NCBI RefSeq assembly: GCF_949628265.1
Contig: NC_088786.1
Coordinates: 34,803,681-34,867,680 of the forward strand
From: Cloeon dipterum
Lineage: Eukaryota > Arthropoda > Insecta > Ephemeroptera > Baetidae
DNA: 64,000 nucleotides
Direction: 5' to 3'
Of this stretch, positions 11,765 through 24,136 are shown in pieces. The notes under the pieces were generated by a model. It was not told the origin of the DNA. It saw nothing but the letters and a program-made list of their open reading frames with translations, and searched no databases. Position 1 is the stretch's first letter. The number at the start of each line of letters is the position of its first letter. Position numbers and translations under genes: made by a program.

Positions 11765-13187
11765 GTGATTACGATTTTATCAACATCCAGAATCCAGACA
11801 AAAATGATGATGAGCTAACAGATATTTCTAAGAATTTAAACGATACAAAGATTACACTGCAAACGACAATAATGGCATGAAGCAGAAAGATAAACAAACA
11901 GAAAACAGAAGTTGTAGCAGTGAAAAAGGCGTGGTCGGAAGAATGGAGGAAAGCTATCATATGATTCGCCCATTTGAATAAAAAAGAATAACCAGTGGCG
12001 GCAAAATCTGCTTCCATCGCTATCGCTACGTTATCTTGCTTAAAATGTAATTGTGCCGCTCTCATAACTCTCATTACTTTTTGTTTGCTTTGTTGAGAGT
12101 TGAAATACCTCCATTAAAACTCGTACATTTATTTTTGCTATGAGTTAATAACAGAAATATCAATTTTGCTAATTCTTTGTAAATATTTTTAATTTGGTTA
12201 ACATGAGCGTGTGTCAAAACGATGCCATTATAAATAATATTACCGAAATTCAGGTGGAGCACTTGAGAGTGGAAAGTATGAAGCAATCAATCAACTTAAT
12301 TTTGAAATAGCTTCTCAATTAAATTAAATACAAACACAAAAAGTTTTTAAACATCGTAATAACGTAATATAATAAGTAGTGTTTCATTTGTGATTAATGA
12401 ACCATTTGTTTTTCAAGAAACTATGGAACGTTGTTAATTTTTCGGAGTCTGGTGTCTGGTGTAGCACAGCGATGGCAACCTGAAGCGACGAGCTAGAATT
12501 AAAAGTTAGGCTTAACGACAACATAAATAAAATTTCTTCTGCTTGTGTGTGGCGCGCGAGCAGCAATAAATCGCGCGCTCGGCCGTTTCGCCAGCGACTT
12601 CATTTTATTACACTCTAAGCTCATTTGCTTTGAATTTATGCTTGTAACAATTAACTAAACAGAGCAAAAGTTGCATTATCATAATTTATTATATTTCCGC
12701 GCAGGCAGCGCGCGCACTATTTTATCTTCTAAGCTTTCTGCAATTAGTGAGATAAGTTTAAAAACAAGCCTTAATTACCACTGTCTGGGGCAAAGGCACT
12801 CCACATCCGCGAGAAAGAGACCCATAATTTGACTAACTATATATTCTATCTTTTAAATAGTCAAGTTTCTAAAAATGCAGTGATGAAATTTACTATTTTT
12901 AAATGCTGACTGAAGAATGACACGAAATTAATGCTTTCTAAATGGTGTTTTAGCTGAATTGTCCTTTGGAAATGTGGTGCAAAGCAATCTAAGTAGATTT
13001 AATTTAAAATATTTTATCCTCGAGAGGGATTTTCAAGTAATTTAACTTTTAACTACCTTAAAAAATTAGGAAAGTCTTTTTTCCCGGGTCGGAAAAGGCC
13101 ATCTGAGATGTTTAGACTGATTCCTTTTTTTGCAATTATCTGAGTGCAATTCAAATGAAACGATTTTGCTAAAAATATGCTAAAAAC
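11765..13187. other. BABAM2 upstream region and start of the gene desert
   Basis: No exon is supported. The BABAM2 promoter should lie just above 11765. A short GC-richer patch (about 12540-12600, with several GCGCGCG-type words) and another near 12700 break an otherwise AT-rich stretch. The frame on - at 11769-12074 stops just before the BABAM2 ATG and looks like chance leader sequence. Confidence 0.35.
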
Positions 13188-13461
13188 CAGCGGGGACCAG
13201 ATTCGTGCGACACGCAAATATGGCGTCCGGTGGAGTATGGCGCGAAAAAACGGTCACGTGAAAATGCGCGAAAAAAACCAAGCTAACGTCAATATTGTGA
13301 CATAAATTTGCATTACTTGTACTAATTGTGTCTTTTGGGTCTTGAAAAAACTCTTGACACTCGTACGGCAATCCAAAGAGAGCTTTTTGTTTTCCACATT
13401 CACACGCCATCTTGGATCTGCGCAGTGCGAACCAATTTTATCGCACATCTGGACCCCGCTG
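13188..13461 (+). mobile_element. Family A hAT-like MITE, copy 1 (274 bp)
   Basis: The ends are inverted: CAGCGGGGACCAGA on the left, CAGCGGGGTCCAGA read from the right. A perfect 8-bp duplication CTAAAAAC flanks it (13180-13187 and 13462-13469), fitting the hAT nTnnnnAn pattern. It carries AAnATGGCGnC words near both ends, a GGTCACGTGA word at about 13251 and TTTTTTCGCGCCAT. There is no coding capacity. This is the reference copy for the family. Confidence 0.92.
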
Positions 13462-16255
13462 CTAAAAACTTTTCTCCAGAAACTCCTATTTAATTAAGGC
13501 TTTAAACAAAGATAATTTAACTGAAAATTCTGGAACAACGCCTTTTAAGATGTCTAAACTTGGAAAAAATAACGAAATATAAATGGAATATTAAAGTAAA
13601 TTTTGAAATATTCGTTTCACGATATAAGCTATTTTCCATAGAGGAATTTCCTCCATTTTCATTTTGACTGTGAGATATATTTTTTATCACCACGGGTGAG
13701 CATCGTCAAGCGAGCGGCAGAGTACACAAACGCAATCATGGTGGTTGGTGGTGCGGGGCGGCATTCGGGCGAGTACAGCTCGCGGCCTTTTTGCCGACAC
13801 ACATGCATTTCGACGGAGAGAGAGAGAGAGAAGAGTGGAGAGATGAGTCGTCGTAGTGCCGTGTGTGATGATGGCTGGCGTTGCCGGAGGGCGTAATCTC
13901 GGTGTCATCGCCAGGAATCTTTTCTGCATCGCGATTACCCAGAGTGACATGTCGTGATGAACTCCGCCCGCCCGGCGCTGCGTCCTCGCTCGCGTGTGCA
14001 GCGTAGGCAACCGGTGGGACACGGCCGACGCAAAGGTTGCCTGCTCACGCGGATGACAGCCGCCGCGCCGCTCTTTAATTAGTTTTGAATGCGACGCGTG
14101 TCAGCCAAGCTTTGCATTTTGCCCGACAAACTCGTAATTTGCCATGAACGCGCTGCACGGGGCAAAACTACAAGCGAATTTATTATTTGATAATGTTCAC
14201 ATTCAAGTGGTGTTTGCATTATGATGTTTATTTAAACACTGGAAACGATGAAAAATAATTAAATCTGCCATCAAGAGTAATATTCACTCTGTAGATTTTG
14301 GAAAGCTCCGTTAAAATTAAAATAAAATATTCACTTCACTGATTCTGAGTAAAAATGAGCAGATTGTTAACCTTTTTTAAAAACCACTCTTTCCGAAAGC
14401 AAGTAAACATACAACCACTATTTTTATGAGCACAGTTTTAGTAAAAAAGGTATAATTTAGTTAGCAAATGTGATTTTACGGATTTCACAGGTTGAATGAA
14501 TTTCTGACTTTTGCAGGAGATGCTTGAAAGTTCGATTAGGAGCGATTTCAACCCAGTTTGAGGGGGTTGAAGAAGGGGGTGAACTCTGAAAATGATTTTT
14601 TGCATCAGGGGGTGTCTTGATGAGCCGAAAAGGTGTGAAGCTTTTCGATTACATCAATTAGAACCCGAATTTCAGTAGCATTCTGTGTTTGACAGAGTTC
14701 ACAACCTTTGTGCCAGGCAAATCTCGAGTTCTTAATCTTTTTACTTGCAAAAATCGCACGCTGTTCGACTCGTTTAGACTTAAGCTATTTAGCAAAGCAG
14801 TTTCAGGGGGTCATCCTCTTCACTCCTATTTTGCAACCCTCAAAACCACGTGAATTTCATGCTTTGCCCACTAAAGGTTGACATGAAACAATCCTGAAAA
14901 TACTATGAGTGGATTTTCATGGAATTTTAATTAGCTTTGGTACATGAAAGACAAGATTATGTCATTTCAAGTAAAATGTTAATGCTTCCGGAAGAACAGA
15001 TTTTCTATTTACAGCCCCTGCTAATAATAAAAAACATGCGATTTTAATATTATCCTCAAAAATAAATCTAAAATTTCATTAAATAAATTTTAGCAACTAA
15101 AACAACACCAAATTCAGTAGCTTCTAGGTGGCAAAAAATGTATACAAACGCAGTTCAGTGTATGAGCTAAATTCCAGCCAGTATATATTAACACTCAGCT
15201 TCCATTCCTTCAAACGAATCAAAGCCTTTCCTTTTAAACAACGCGTCTTTCTTGTGTTTATTATTTATCCGTGCATGCAGCTTCTTAATATGTATTCAAA
15301 TTCAGTCGCGAACAAAGGAGATAAAAGGTTGCCTGCTGTGCAAGCGAGAGAGGTAATGCAATGCCGAGTATTAAAAAGCCGTCGGTTGGTCCTTTGTGTG
15401 TTCACCGGGGTGTAAAGTGAGCAGGGAGAAAGTAACAAACCACGCGCTTATTACGCGCAGCAGGCAAAAAGGCCTTAAGGTTAAAACCAAACGGCGCAGA
15501 TGAACTCGCTCTTGCGAACATCGCATTCGAGCCGCGAGACGAACGAACAAAATGCCGACTTCACAGATCGGCGGAATCACTCGTCTGTTTCTTTTGCGGC
15601 GGCGGTAATCGAAAGGGTGCCTTTTTGCCCTTTCGCGGTGGCGCAGGATTAAATTCAAATATTAAACGTGCTTGCATGTGTAAGTCGCTTTGAGCCGCAG
15701 CTTCTATTCCCCTATAACAAGGCGTACTTAAACGGTGTTTCACCAAAGCCTATTTGTGTCTTACTTGGTGCTCGCCATAAGAAGCCTAAAACCTAATTGT
15801 TTCTTTTTTCTAAATTTTAATTTAAAAATCACCTAGAAAATAGATAAGTTAGTAATGCTTCTTTGCTGAGTATTTACCATAAGGAATAAAAGTGGCCTCG
15901 TGTGCACGAATTGCAATGCAAACCAGCAGGTTTGCAAAATTAGTAAAACTGTTTTGCTAACATGAAAAAATTAAGCTAAAATTATTTCTGTATTGCAGCA
16001 TTCTGTCTCTCCGATTTTCCTTTGTTTCTCCCTAACCCTGCTTACATAAACTATCTCAACAGCATACCCTAAGGTGACCTGGATAAATCTTATGATTTAT
16101 AAAAAATATAATCAAAAGAATATTGCTATAAACAATTTTCGCATTTTTCCTTCTGCACTGCATATCAAAAAGTGCACATACCACCAAGACTCACAATCAG
16201 TCTTAGTCTGATTAAAATATGTGTATTTATCTGTGAATAAGGGACTCTAAAATAC
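13462..16255. other. Non-coding stretch with two GC-rich islands
   Basis: No gene is seen. GC-richer islands lie at about 13700-14110 and 15300-15720. The first contains a (GA)7 run at 13816-13830. Around 14535-14870 there is an imperfect inverted pair of TTTGAGGG..TTG words that may be a worn palindromic element. The frames here (up to 117 aa) are arginine-rich products of GC-rich DNA and show no domain. Confidence 0.35.
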
Positions 16256-16672
16256 ACCAGTTGTATAAGCCCTTAGTGTTTGAAGCCGCCAACAGATGGC
16301 GCCACCGTATGCTTTCGTAATAAATTTAATTTTAAGGCTTTTCCGCTGCGATTTCAGACTTAATCTAGTTACTCTGCATTCTTCACTTAATAGGCTTTCT
16401 TTTGACGTGTTTAAAACCAAAATCGGTTCAGCCAATCGCCGTAGAATCGTAAAAAACTATTTTTTGAAATATAAAATCTTTCCCAAAGATTCTACGGCGA
16501 ATGGTATGACTGATTTAGGTTTCCAGGACGTCAAAAGAAATCATATTAAGTGAAGAATTCACAGTGGCAGGATTTAGTCTGAAATCACAGCGGAAGTGCA
16601 TTAAAATTAAATTTATTACAAAGTGGCGCCATCTGTTGGCGGCTTCAAACACTAAGGGTTTATGCAACTGGT
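16256..16672. mobile_element. Family B palindromic MITE, copy 1 (417 bp)
   Basis: The left half (ACCAGTTGTATAAGCCC inward) is the inverted complement of the right half (GGGTTTATGCAACTGGT) along almost the whole length. A central hairpin is formed by GCCGTAGAATCG and GATTCTACGGCG. Both arms hold CCGCCAACAGATGGCGCCAC or its complement about 30-45 bp from the ends. It can fold into one long hairpin and encodes nothing. Confidence 0.9.
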
Positions 16673-18212
16673 AAATTGAAGCAGAAAAATATTTTTTACA
16701 TGATTTTAGAAGGTTTTAAGTAAGGTTCAGTTGACTTAATATTGCAAAATTTAGATTCCTATATGCTGCATGATGGCTAGAAGCTTTTGGAAAATTTATG
16801 CCCACTGTTTAAATTACACAGAATGAAAACCCTTTTAGTAGGAATTAAGTTAAGAAGGGTATTCAGACACTCCTGTGGCTTTTCATTTTCAGACGAACAG
16901 AGGAAACTGAATTACATCTACATTTCCGGATTGTAGAGAATCCCGACAGTTCGCAAAGCTTGAAATTATATCGATGTCCATCGCAGAGATCGGGCAGAGT
17001 TTGAGGCAAAGCCAAATTGACAGCTAACCGCTCTTTTGATGTTTGTCTGCAGGTGATTTACAAGCGTTGCGGCTTCCTCCTCTGCCGCACTCAAAAGCAA
17101 ACATACAATTATATTCTGCGAACCATTTCAGCACTCATGTATGAAATAATGGCGCTCTAAGTGCAAAAGCGAGTGGATAATTTTCCTTTGAGACATCAGC
17201 GCGGCTTGATTAGCCGCAGTCGGCAGCTCGGCAATGCAGATATGAGATTTTCCATTTTGGTTAGTTTTCAGCTTGAATGGTTATATTGGCCTTCTGGGCT
17301 TGGTTAGTACGTATATATTTCTTTGGCACACACACACACATACGCTGTGTGCTCACTCGCGCGCTGCTCCTCTCTGCTCTCTCTATCTCGCGAGCAGAGA
17401 TTAAAAGGTAATGCGCGCGTACAAGAGGAGGAAATTTTGATGCGACGCCATCAGGCTTTATTGTGCTCGCCGTGATGATTCCTATTTTGCAAACTGCTGT
17501 TTCTGAGTTTAACACTCGAGTGCACATCGCGTTAAATTATTTCACATTCACCGCGAGCAGCAACTTTTCTCTTTCATCATTCCCGATGATGGGGCTGCAA
17601 GAAGATGATTTCCCCGCCCTTTAGCTGCCGAGCTCAGTCAGCAAGCAGCTCTCTCTCTGCAAATTAAATTTCGTCAGAGAGTACGCCGACCGACAATTCA
17701 CCTGCGGCCAGCTTTGTTTGTGCCCCTACAAACTTATCCTTTTTGAGCGGAATTGAAAAAGAAATGCAATTTGCTACTTTGACTTTGAAAAAATTGTAAG
17801 ACGGCGCTTTAAGTTTAATTTGTGTGTAAGCTTATTACTAATAAAGTGTAGCAAACAGTCTAATTTTAATTTAAAATGAATTCGTCTTATTTAGTATGAT
17901 CATAAATGAATATTTTTAAGAAATAACAGAGGCAGCTAGCCGGAATCAAATTTTTTGGATTATTGTGGACTAAATTCCTTTAAATGATCTAACATTGAAA
18001 TGGAATAAAAAAAGAGAATTTTCTTTGGAGCTAGAGGATTTTTTGGCGTGGAAATAATACAGTTTCGACAGTTTCTATCTTCATAGAAACGTTTGTTTGA
18101 AGTATTTTTACATGATGTCGAAAAGGGTTTAATGAGAAAAAAACATAAATTCATAATTTATTTTTATAGTTTTTCGGTAAATTGAAAAAGGAAAATTTAA
18201 ATACATTAAAAT
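16673..18212. other. Non-coding stretch with one GC-rich island
   Basis: No gene is seen. The island at about 17030-17720 has a (CA)7 run at 17327-17340 and CT/GA-rich patches near 17370-17400 and 17650. The flanks are AT-rich. Confidence 0.35.
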
Positions 18213-18485
18213 CAGCAGGGTCCAGATTCGTGCGACGCGCAGATATGGCGTCCGGTGGAGTATGGCGCAAAAAAGGTCATTTGAAAATGCGCAAAAAACA
18301 CTAAATTTTCGTCAATATTGTGACATGATTTGCATTACTTGTACTAATTGTGTCTTTTGGATCGTAAAAACAAACTCTTGACTCTCGTACGGCAATCCAA
18401 AGAGAGTTGTTTGTTTCCCACGTGCAGACGCCATCTTGGATCTGCGCAGTGGGATCCAGTTTTATCGCACATCTGGCCCCCGTTG
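18213..18485 (+). mobile_element. Family A hAT-like MITE, copy 2 (273 bp)
   Basis: Same orientation as copy 1. The ends are CAGCAGGGTCCAGA and CAACGGGGGCCAGA (from the right). The 8-bp flanks ATTAAAAT and ATCAAAAT differ at one base. The CACGTG word of the family is lost here (GGTCATTTGA). Confidence 0.9.
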
Positions 18486-20468
18486 ATCAAAATCGGATGA
18501 AATAGTTTTCAAAGTAGAAGTTTAGCTAACTATTAAGTTTAATTAACCTCTTGTTTGACAACTCCAATAATTCTGAATATTAATTTGTCTCAAGAGAAAA
18601 GGAGTATTATTATTAGTTAAAGTGTTTAAATACCAACCTAATCAATGAATGGCCAGATATCAATTTTAAACGAACATCAGTGCTGAAGCAGCCAAATGTA
18701 CAATTTCCCCAGCTTCCTCCTCCAAATTAAATTCAATAAAAACATCTTTATAACAAATCTGCAGAGGAACTTTGCCCTATATCTGCTTTTACAGTCTTTC
18801 TATTTGCTCCAAAATTATTAAAATTGCAAAACTCGTGACAATTCAGCGCTTCAGGGACAAAATTAATATCAAATACACATGAACATTCCCATTATACCCG
18901 TTCAAGCTTTGAACACAACACACACACATACGCACAATAGGGGTAAATCCATTTGCAGGCTCCTTTTAATGTGACCGGCGGCGCGACATTAGTCGGAGGA
19001 TTTTCGTCACAGGCTGGCACATTCACTTAATCGCGCCTAATGGATGGAGCATGGAAATAAAAGGCAAAAGGAAATAATTGCTGGCGCGAGAGAGCGGGTG
19101 GCGACGGAAATTAGCCGAGTGCGCGCGTGGATGTGCTGGATGTCGTCGTCGTTCTTTATCAGCGGCGCCGCTGATTAGTGGATAACGAGGGTGCGGGCGG
19201 CAATAAAATAACTCAGTTCGCCACTTAGCAGTCATAATAACAGTAAAAATAGCGTCGCGCGCGATACGAAAAGAGCGAGTGGAGGAAAAGAGTTAAGACG
19301 ACGACGACGGGGGATTTGCGCGCGGCCTGCACTTTAATTGCCTCGAAACTTTTCATTTAATGCTGCGCCGCAGCGACAAAGATAACTGCCGTTTCCTGCG
19401 TATAATTTGGTGGGCGCGCGCGGCGTACAACAAGCCGCCGCGTGTCTCTTAATGCCCGGCCTCATTGAATTAAACTCCAGTCCCTCGATTTATTTACGAC
19501 GACGGCGATAATTTTCGCCAAAATGGCTTTTAATATCGCAATAAGTACCACGGTAGCGGCCATTTTTAATTAAAACAAAGGAGCGGGCGCTGGCTTATCT
19601 TTGCTACTCTTAATGGCAGCCCGCGGACATGAAATCACCCCTTGTGCCGCCACAAGATGCTAAATTTCGCGTAAATTCTCAGTGCGACGCTGCTGTTAAA
19701 GACTAAAGAGTCTGCGGGCAGCAGGAATAACGAGAATTTTTATGCCTGAGGGCCTAAGGAAATGGGGTTTTACGGATTCAGCCATAAATAAGGATAATAT
19801 GAGAGTTTTAAGAGCATCAAAGCGTAGACAGAAACACTAGGCTAAGTGTTCAAAAATAGTCAGAATATTATAAATTTGCACAGCATTATGCAACTAATAA
19901 AAGTTAACACAAGATTACACTATTTCTCGTTGTTGGAATTTGAACATGATGGTAGGCTAGAAGTGTTCAGTTGAACAAAAAAAAGTGGACCACAACAGCT
20001 GTTTTGGACCATTAGGCTTCGGAAAAAATGCAAAACTGAACCTACAATCATTGAAATAAATGTAGAGGGTTTTGAATCCCTGTTGTTGCACTAAATATAT
20101 TAAATTGATGGAATTTATATCCTACCACAAAATGTGAAAGATTGAATGATACGTTAATTATGTATGTATTAATATGCTGAATAGATCTCTTGATTGGCTT
20201 TTTATGGTCCTTTTCGCTTAAAAAACTAAAATATTAAACAGCATTTGGTCACGAAATATTAAAGATAGAAATTTTATGACGTTAAAACAGAAACTAAAAC
20301 TTTAATTTGAATGGGAGGAAGTATGTAACAAGATTTATAAATGTAAAGTTAATTGGATAACTTCAATCATGATTTGGCTGAGCTCCAAACTGACTTCACT
20401 CTGTTGATGACCTAAAGTTTAAATACTCACCCCTTCTTCTGTTGCGTATGTGAAAAGTTTGTTAAAAG
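18486..20468. other. Non-coding stretch with one GC-rich island
   Basis: No gene is seen. The island at about 18950-19720 is rich in CGACGACG and GCGCGC words and contains blocks such as TTTAATGGC and AATTAAA. The flanks are AT-rich. Confidence 0.35.
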
Positions 20469-20735
20469 CAGCGGGGTCCAGATTTGCGATAAAATTGGTG
20501 TCCACTGCGCAGATCCAAGATGGCGTCTAAATGTGGGAAACAAAAAGCTCTCTTTAGATTGCCGTACGAGTGTCAAGAATTGGTTTTTACGATCCAAAAG
20601 ACACAATTAGTTAAGATTAATGCAAATTATGTCACAATATTGCTGAAAAATTGGTTTTTTTTCACGTGACCGTTTTTTCGCGCCATACTCCACCAGACGC
20701 CATATCTGCGCGTCGCACGAATCTGGTCCCCACTG
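20469..20735 (-). mobile_element. Family A hAT-like MITE, copy 3 (267 bp)
   Basis: Inverted relative to copy 1. The left end is CAGCGGGGTCCAGATT and the right end is CAGTGGGGACCAGATT read inward. The left flank is GTTAAAAG and the right flank GTTATGCA, so the target duplication is poorly preserved or one flank has changed. The CACGTG word and both ATGGCG words are present. Confidence 0.88.
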
Positions 20736-21805
20736 GTTATGCATGAAAATAAACTGACAATTCATTGGCCCTAAATTTTAATTTGAAAATTTGATTGGAC
20801 TAACACAAAATTTAAAGATAGTGTTAGTTAATTGATCATACATCCCTTTCATGGCAATCGCTTCCTTACTATTTGTTTTCATCTTGAAGTCTCCAATAAT
20901 TGCAGATATTTCTTTCTAAAATACTCTCCTCTCTGAACTAATATGCCTGTGTCTAAAAAACTTTATCTTGGTCCCAACACGCCTCTTATAAAATTATAAT
21001 TAAGTCATACACCACCGTTAGTGTTCAATTAAATAAAAAAATTGATATACCTTCCTCTAATGGGAGGCTCAAGAATCCAACAAGTAAGAAAGCAAAGAAA
21101 TCAAAATGGGGATGGCGAGAGGAGGCCGATTTTCCACCTGGAAATCGCGGAGTCGCGATACATTGCAGCGAGAGGTGCTAAAAATTGAAAACACGGCGCG
21201 CAGTGGCGAAGGGTGCGTGATTTATGGGGTGTTTGCCTGACAATTGCGGCACTTTTGCTTTTAAACGCGGCGCAGCACTCTGCATGGTGACACCCTCGCG
21301 CTCTCCGTTGTGCGCCGCATCCGCCGCACGTCGTGTACTCCGCAAGCAGCATGACAAAAAGGTTGGTCGCGCCGCTGCATGCGACGGGGTGGCGGGGGTG
21401 GCCGGGCGGTGATCATGTCATCGAACAATCATTGTCATGCATTGTGAATAATGATGCCACCGGCATGATTGATTGTCCAAATGCACACAAAACGTCGACG
21501 CTGCTTACTTAAAATTGATGATGTGCCGCCGCCGCCGCGCAGAGATGGAAATAAAATTTTTATCACCGCGCCGGCAACTCGCAGCATTTATTTTACGTGT
21601 GCCTATCGCGTATCAATCATCATTCGTTTCCGGTAATTGGCAGACAGTGCAGGTGCACGCGCAGCGCCATCACTCAATCCAGCCAGCCGTGTATTTAGAG
21701 CTGATTGCACCGGAGTTTCCGCGGAAACTGGAAATCACAAAGTGATATACAATGCGGTCCAAACGCATAGGTTCAGGATTGTCACATTTATGCGACGTTT
21801 GTAGT
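20736..21805. other. Non-coding stretch with one GC-rich island
   Basis: No gene is seen. The island at about 21100-21760 includes a GGCGGGGGTGGCCGGGCGG patch near 21390 and a GCCGCCGCCGC run near 21525. Its frames are chance products of GC-rich DNA. Confidence 0.35.
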
Positions 21806-22052
21806 CAGCGGGAGCCGGATGTGCAATAAAATTGGTTCCCTTTGCGCAGATCCAAGATGGCGTCTGAATGTGGGAAACGAAAAGCTCTCTTTGGATTGCC
21901 GTACGAGTGTCAAGAGTTTGTTTTTACGATCCAAAAGACACAATTAGTTAAGATCAATGCAAATTATGTCACAACTTGGTTCTTTTCGTGCATTTTCACG
22001 TGACCGTTTTTTCGCGCCATACTCCACCGGACGCCATATCTGCGCGTCGCAC
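21806..22052 (-). mobile_element. Family A hAT-like MITE, copy 4, right end missing
   Basis: The element starts CAGCGGGAGCCGGATGTGCG and aligns with the family up to GCGCGTCGCAC. The last 20 bp or so, including the right terminal repeat, are gone. The sequence after the break (GTTTGTAT) resembles that before the element (GTTTGTAG). Confidence 0.85.
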
Positions 22053-23740
22053 TGTTTGTATGGACTTTTTTGCCCATTAAAACGTGAACAGCGATGGGGC
22101 CAAATTTGTAAAATATAGCGATTTTGTGGAGCCTGGTGCAGTGAACCAAGCTCAGTTGTTGTAGAATTTTTTATTCATAAATTTAATCATGGATCTTAAC
22201 GAGAAACTTATAAATATTTTATTGATACATTGATTTATAAACTAATTTTGATGAAAATATCGAACAAAGGAATTTTTGGTATTTCGGAAAACTCAATATT
22301 TTTCCATTAGGGTTGTTGAAGAGCAAAAATCAGCTCACATTCTGAACGTATTTCCTGTTTTTTATTTCACATCAACCACAAGTTTCAATTTTTCCCGATA
22401 AATAAGACGGTTAAAACTCTAAGGTTAGGTTTGAGTTAGGCTCCTCTCTTCATGTGTATTTCTTTACATTTTTGTTCCAGATTTAAATTGAGGTGACAAG
22501 CATCACTCAGACCCATCCCAAAAGTTGGATAATATAGGAGATAGGTAAAATTTTGTGTGGTTACCTTCCAAGTGACTATAATAGAGCTGTGTTTCCTGTT
22601 AATCAGCCCGGAAAATTAGGGATCAATCATCCAAAGCCTTAATTAGATAATATCAATTAAATTCTAGGAAATTATTTTGAGTAAAAAACCCTAATCGACG
22701 TATTCGTTCCATAAAATTGAATCTTATCATCATGGTTGTACGATAACTGGCTTCAAAATTAAATTTTAAAAACTAATCCAACGTGTTGGCTCTCTTTCCC
22801 TTGTTAAAAGCATCGATTTAAAAAAATAAATTAATTAATAGCGTGCAAAATTGTAGGCGTCTCGCATATATTTTAAAATTTGGGATACATGAATTTTCAT
22901 TTGACCACTTGACTTGGGCATAGAAAATAATTTTATTTAAATTAAATAAATTTCAAAATTCTAAACAGTTTGTTGATTGCCGTGTGTTTTTAAACGAATT
23001 GAAAATCTCTCAAATTGACTCGTTAAATAACAAGCTGAGATCCGTGCTTTGGCGTTCGTGGTGCAAATCCTCCTTAACCTTTGACCCTAAAGGCGGTGAC
23101 TAAAATTCAGGCAGCACTCCTCTTGGGCATTAGGGTGCAGCAGGCAGCAGTTTTTAGAAAAATGCGCAGCGATCCATTTTTTAAAGTGGAGGGTGGTGTC
23201 GTGACATATTCAGTTGGCGTATGGAGTATTGAGTGATGACCGTATTAAGTGTGACAGTGACTGATGGCGGGATGACGTGCGGATATAATGAGAGGCAGGC
23301 AGGCAGCTGGCTCTGCAGGGACATACACCCACGGCACGTCACTTTTGGCAGAAAACACTGGAGTTAGCTGCCATCACTTTTGCTGCGCGGCTCTCGCACG
23401 CACGCACACCACCAGCAGTGATAAATGACTACCTATCTATCTGCGGATGGTGTCAAAGCGCTCGCACTCGCCGTTTTATATTGCCGCCGCCGCCGTGCTC
23501 GCTATTTTTCAGCCCTCGCCGCCGATCGGCACCAAATTAATCACGATTTGCGCACAAATTAATAACCCTGGTCGCGCCGGAATCACGGACGCAAACCACG
23601 CCGATCAATTTATTGCGCCGACACTTTTAAACTCGATTTATATTTTTGCACATTAGCTGCGTTGTTAGTAAAAGATGAACAAATTCAATAAGATTTCTCT
23701 CTTTTAGTTCTTATAAAATTTTTGTTTAATGCACTACCTC
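22053..23740. other. Non-coding stretch with one GC-rich island
   Basis: AT-rich to about 23040, then an island at about 23040-23650 with an ACGCACGCACAC run near 23400 and GCCGCCGCCG near 23485. No gene is seen. Confidence 0.35.
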
Positions 23741-24136
23741 TTAAAGACCGTCTTTGACGAAGTTTCTGAGCCCACCAATCGATTCTTGAGGATCGAATTA
23801 GGTAAAGTGGATGTTTTTGCCGACCAAAAAGTCCAGCGCTACGTGCGAACCTTTTTTCCCGCCAAAACAATATGAATGCGAGAACTGCGCATGCGTCAGA
23901 GCTGGCTGGATCTGACAAAGAAGTCACTCGTACAGGCGGTCTCTCTGCAAAGGTGCTCAAACCAGCTCTAACGCATGCGCAGCTCTCGCATTCATATTGT
24001 TTTGGCGGGAAAAAAGTTATACTTGTGGTACGCACATCGCGCTGGACTTTTTGGTCGGCAATAATATCCAATTTACCTAATTCAACCCTCAAAAATCGAT
24101 TGGTGTGCTCAGAAACTTCGTCAAGAGGGTCTTTAA
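23741..24136. mobile_element. Family C palindromic MITE with TTAA edges (396 bp)
   Basis: Two arms of about 165 bp are inverted complements with few mismatches and enclose a loop of about 55 bp (roughly 23912-23966). The outer edges are TTAAAGACC and GGTCTTTAA, so a TTAA tetranucleotide lies at both ends, as with piggyBac-type insertions. The next bases (AGACC) are not typical of known piggyBac ends, so the class is tentative. Each arm carries TTTTTTCCCGCCAAAAC and CTGCGCATGCGT. The frames across it are mirror images of each other and not genes. Confidence 0.8.

Noticed and set aside
11769..12074. 101-aa frame on - just above the BABAM2 start, with a hydrophobic segment
   Set aside because: It is separated from the BABAM2 ATG by its own stop, has no resemblance to a known family, and fits AT-rich leader sequence.
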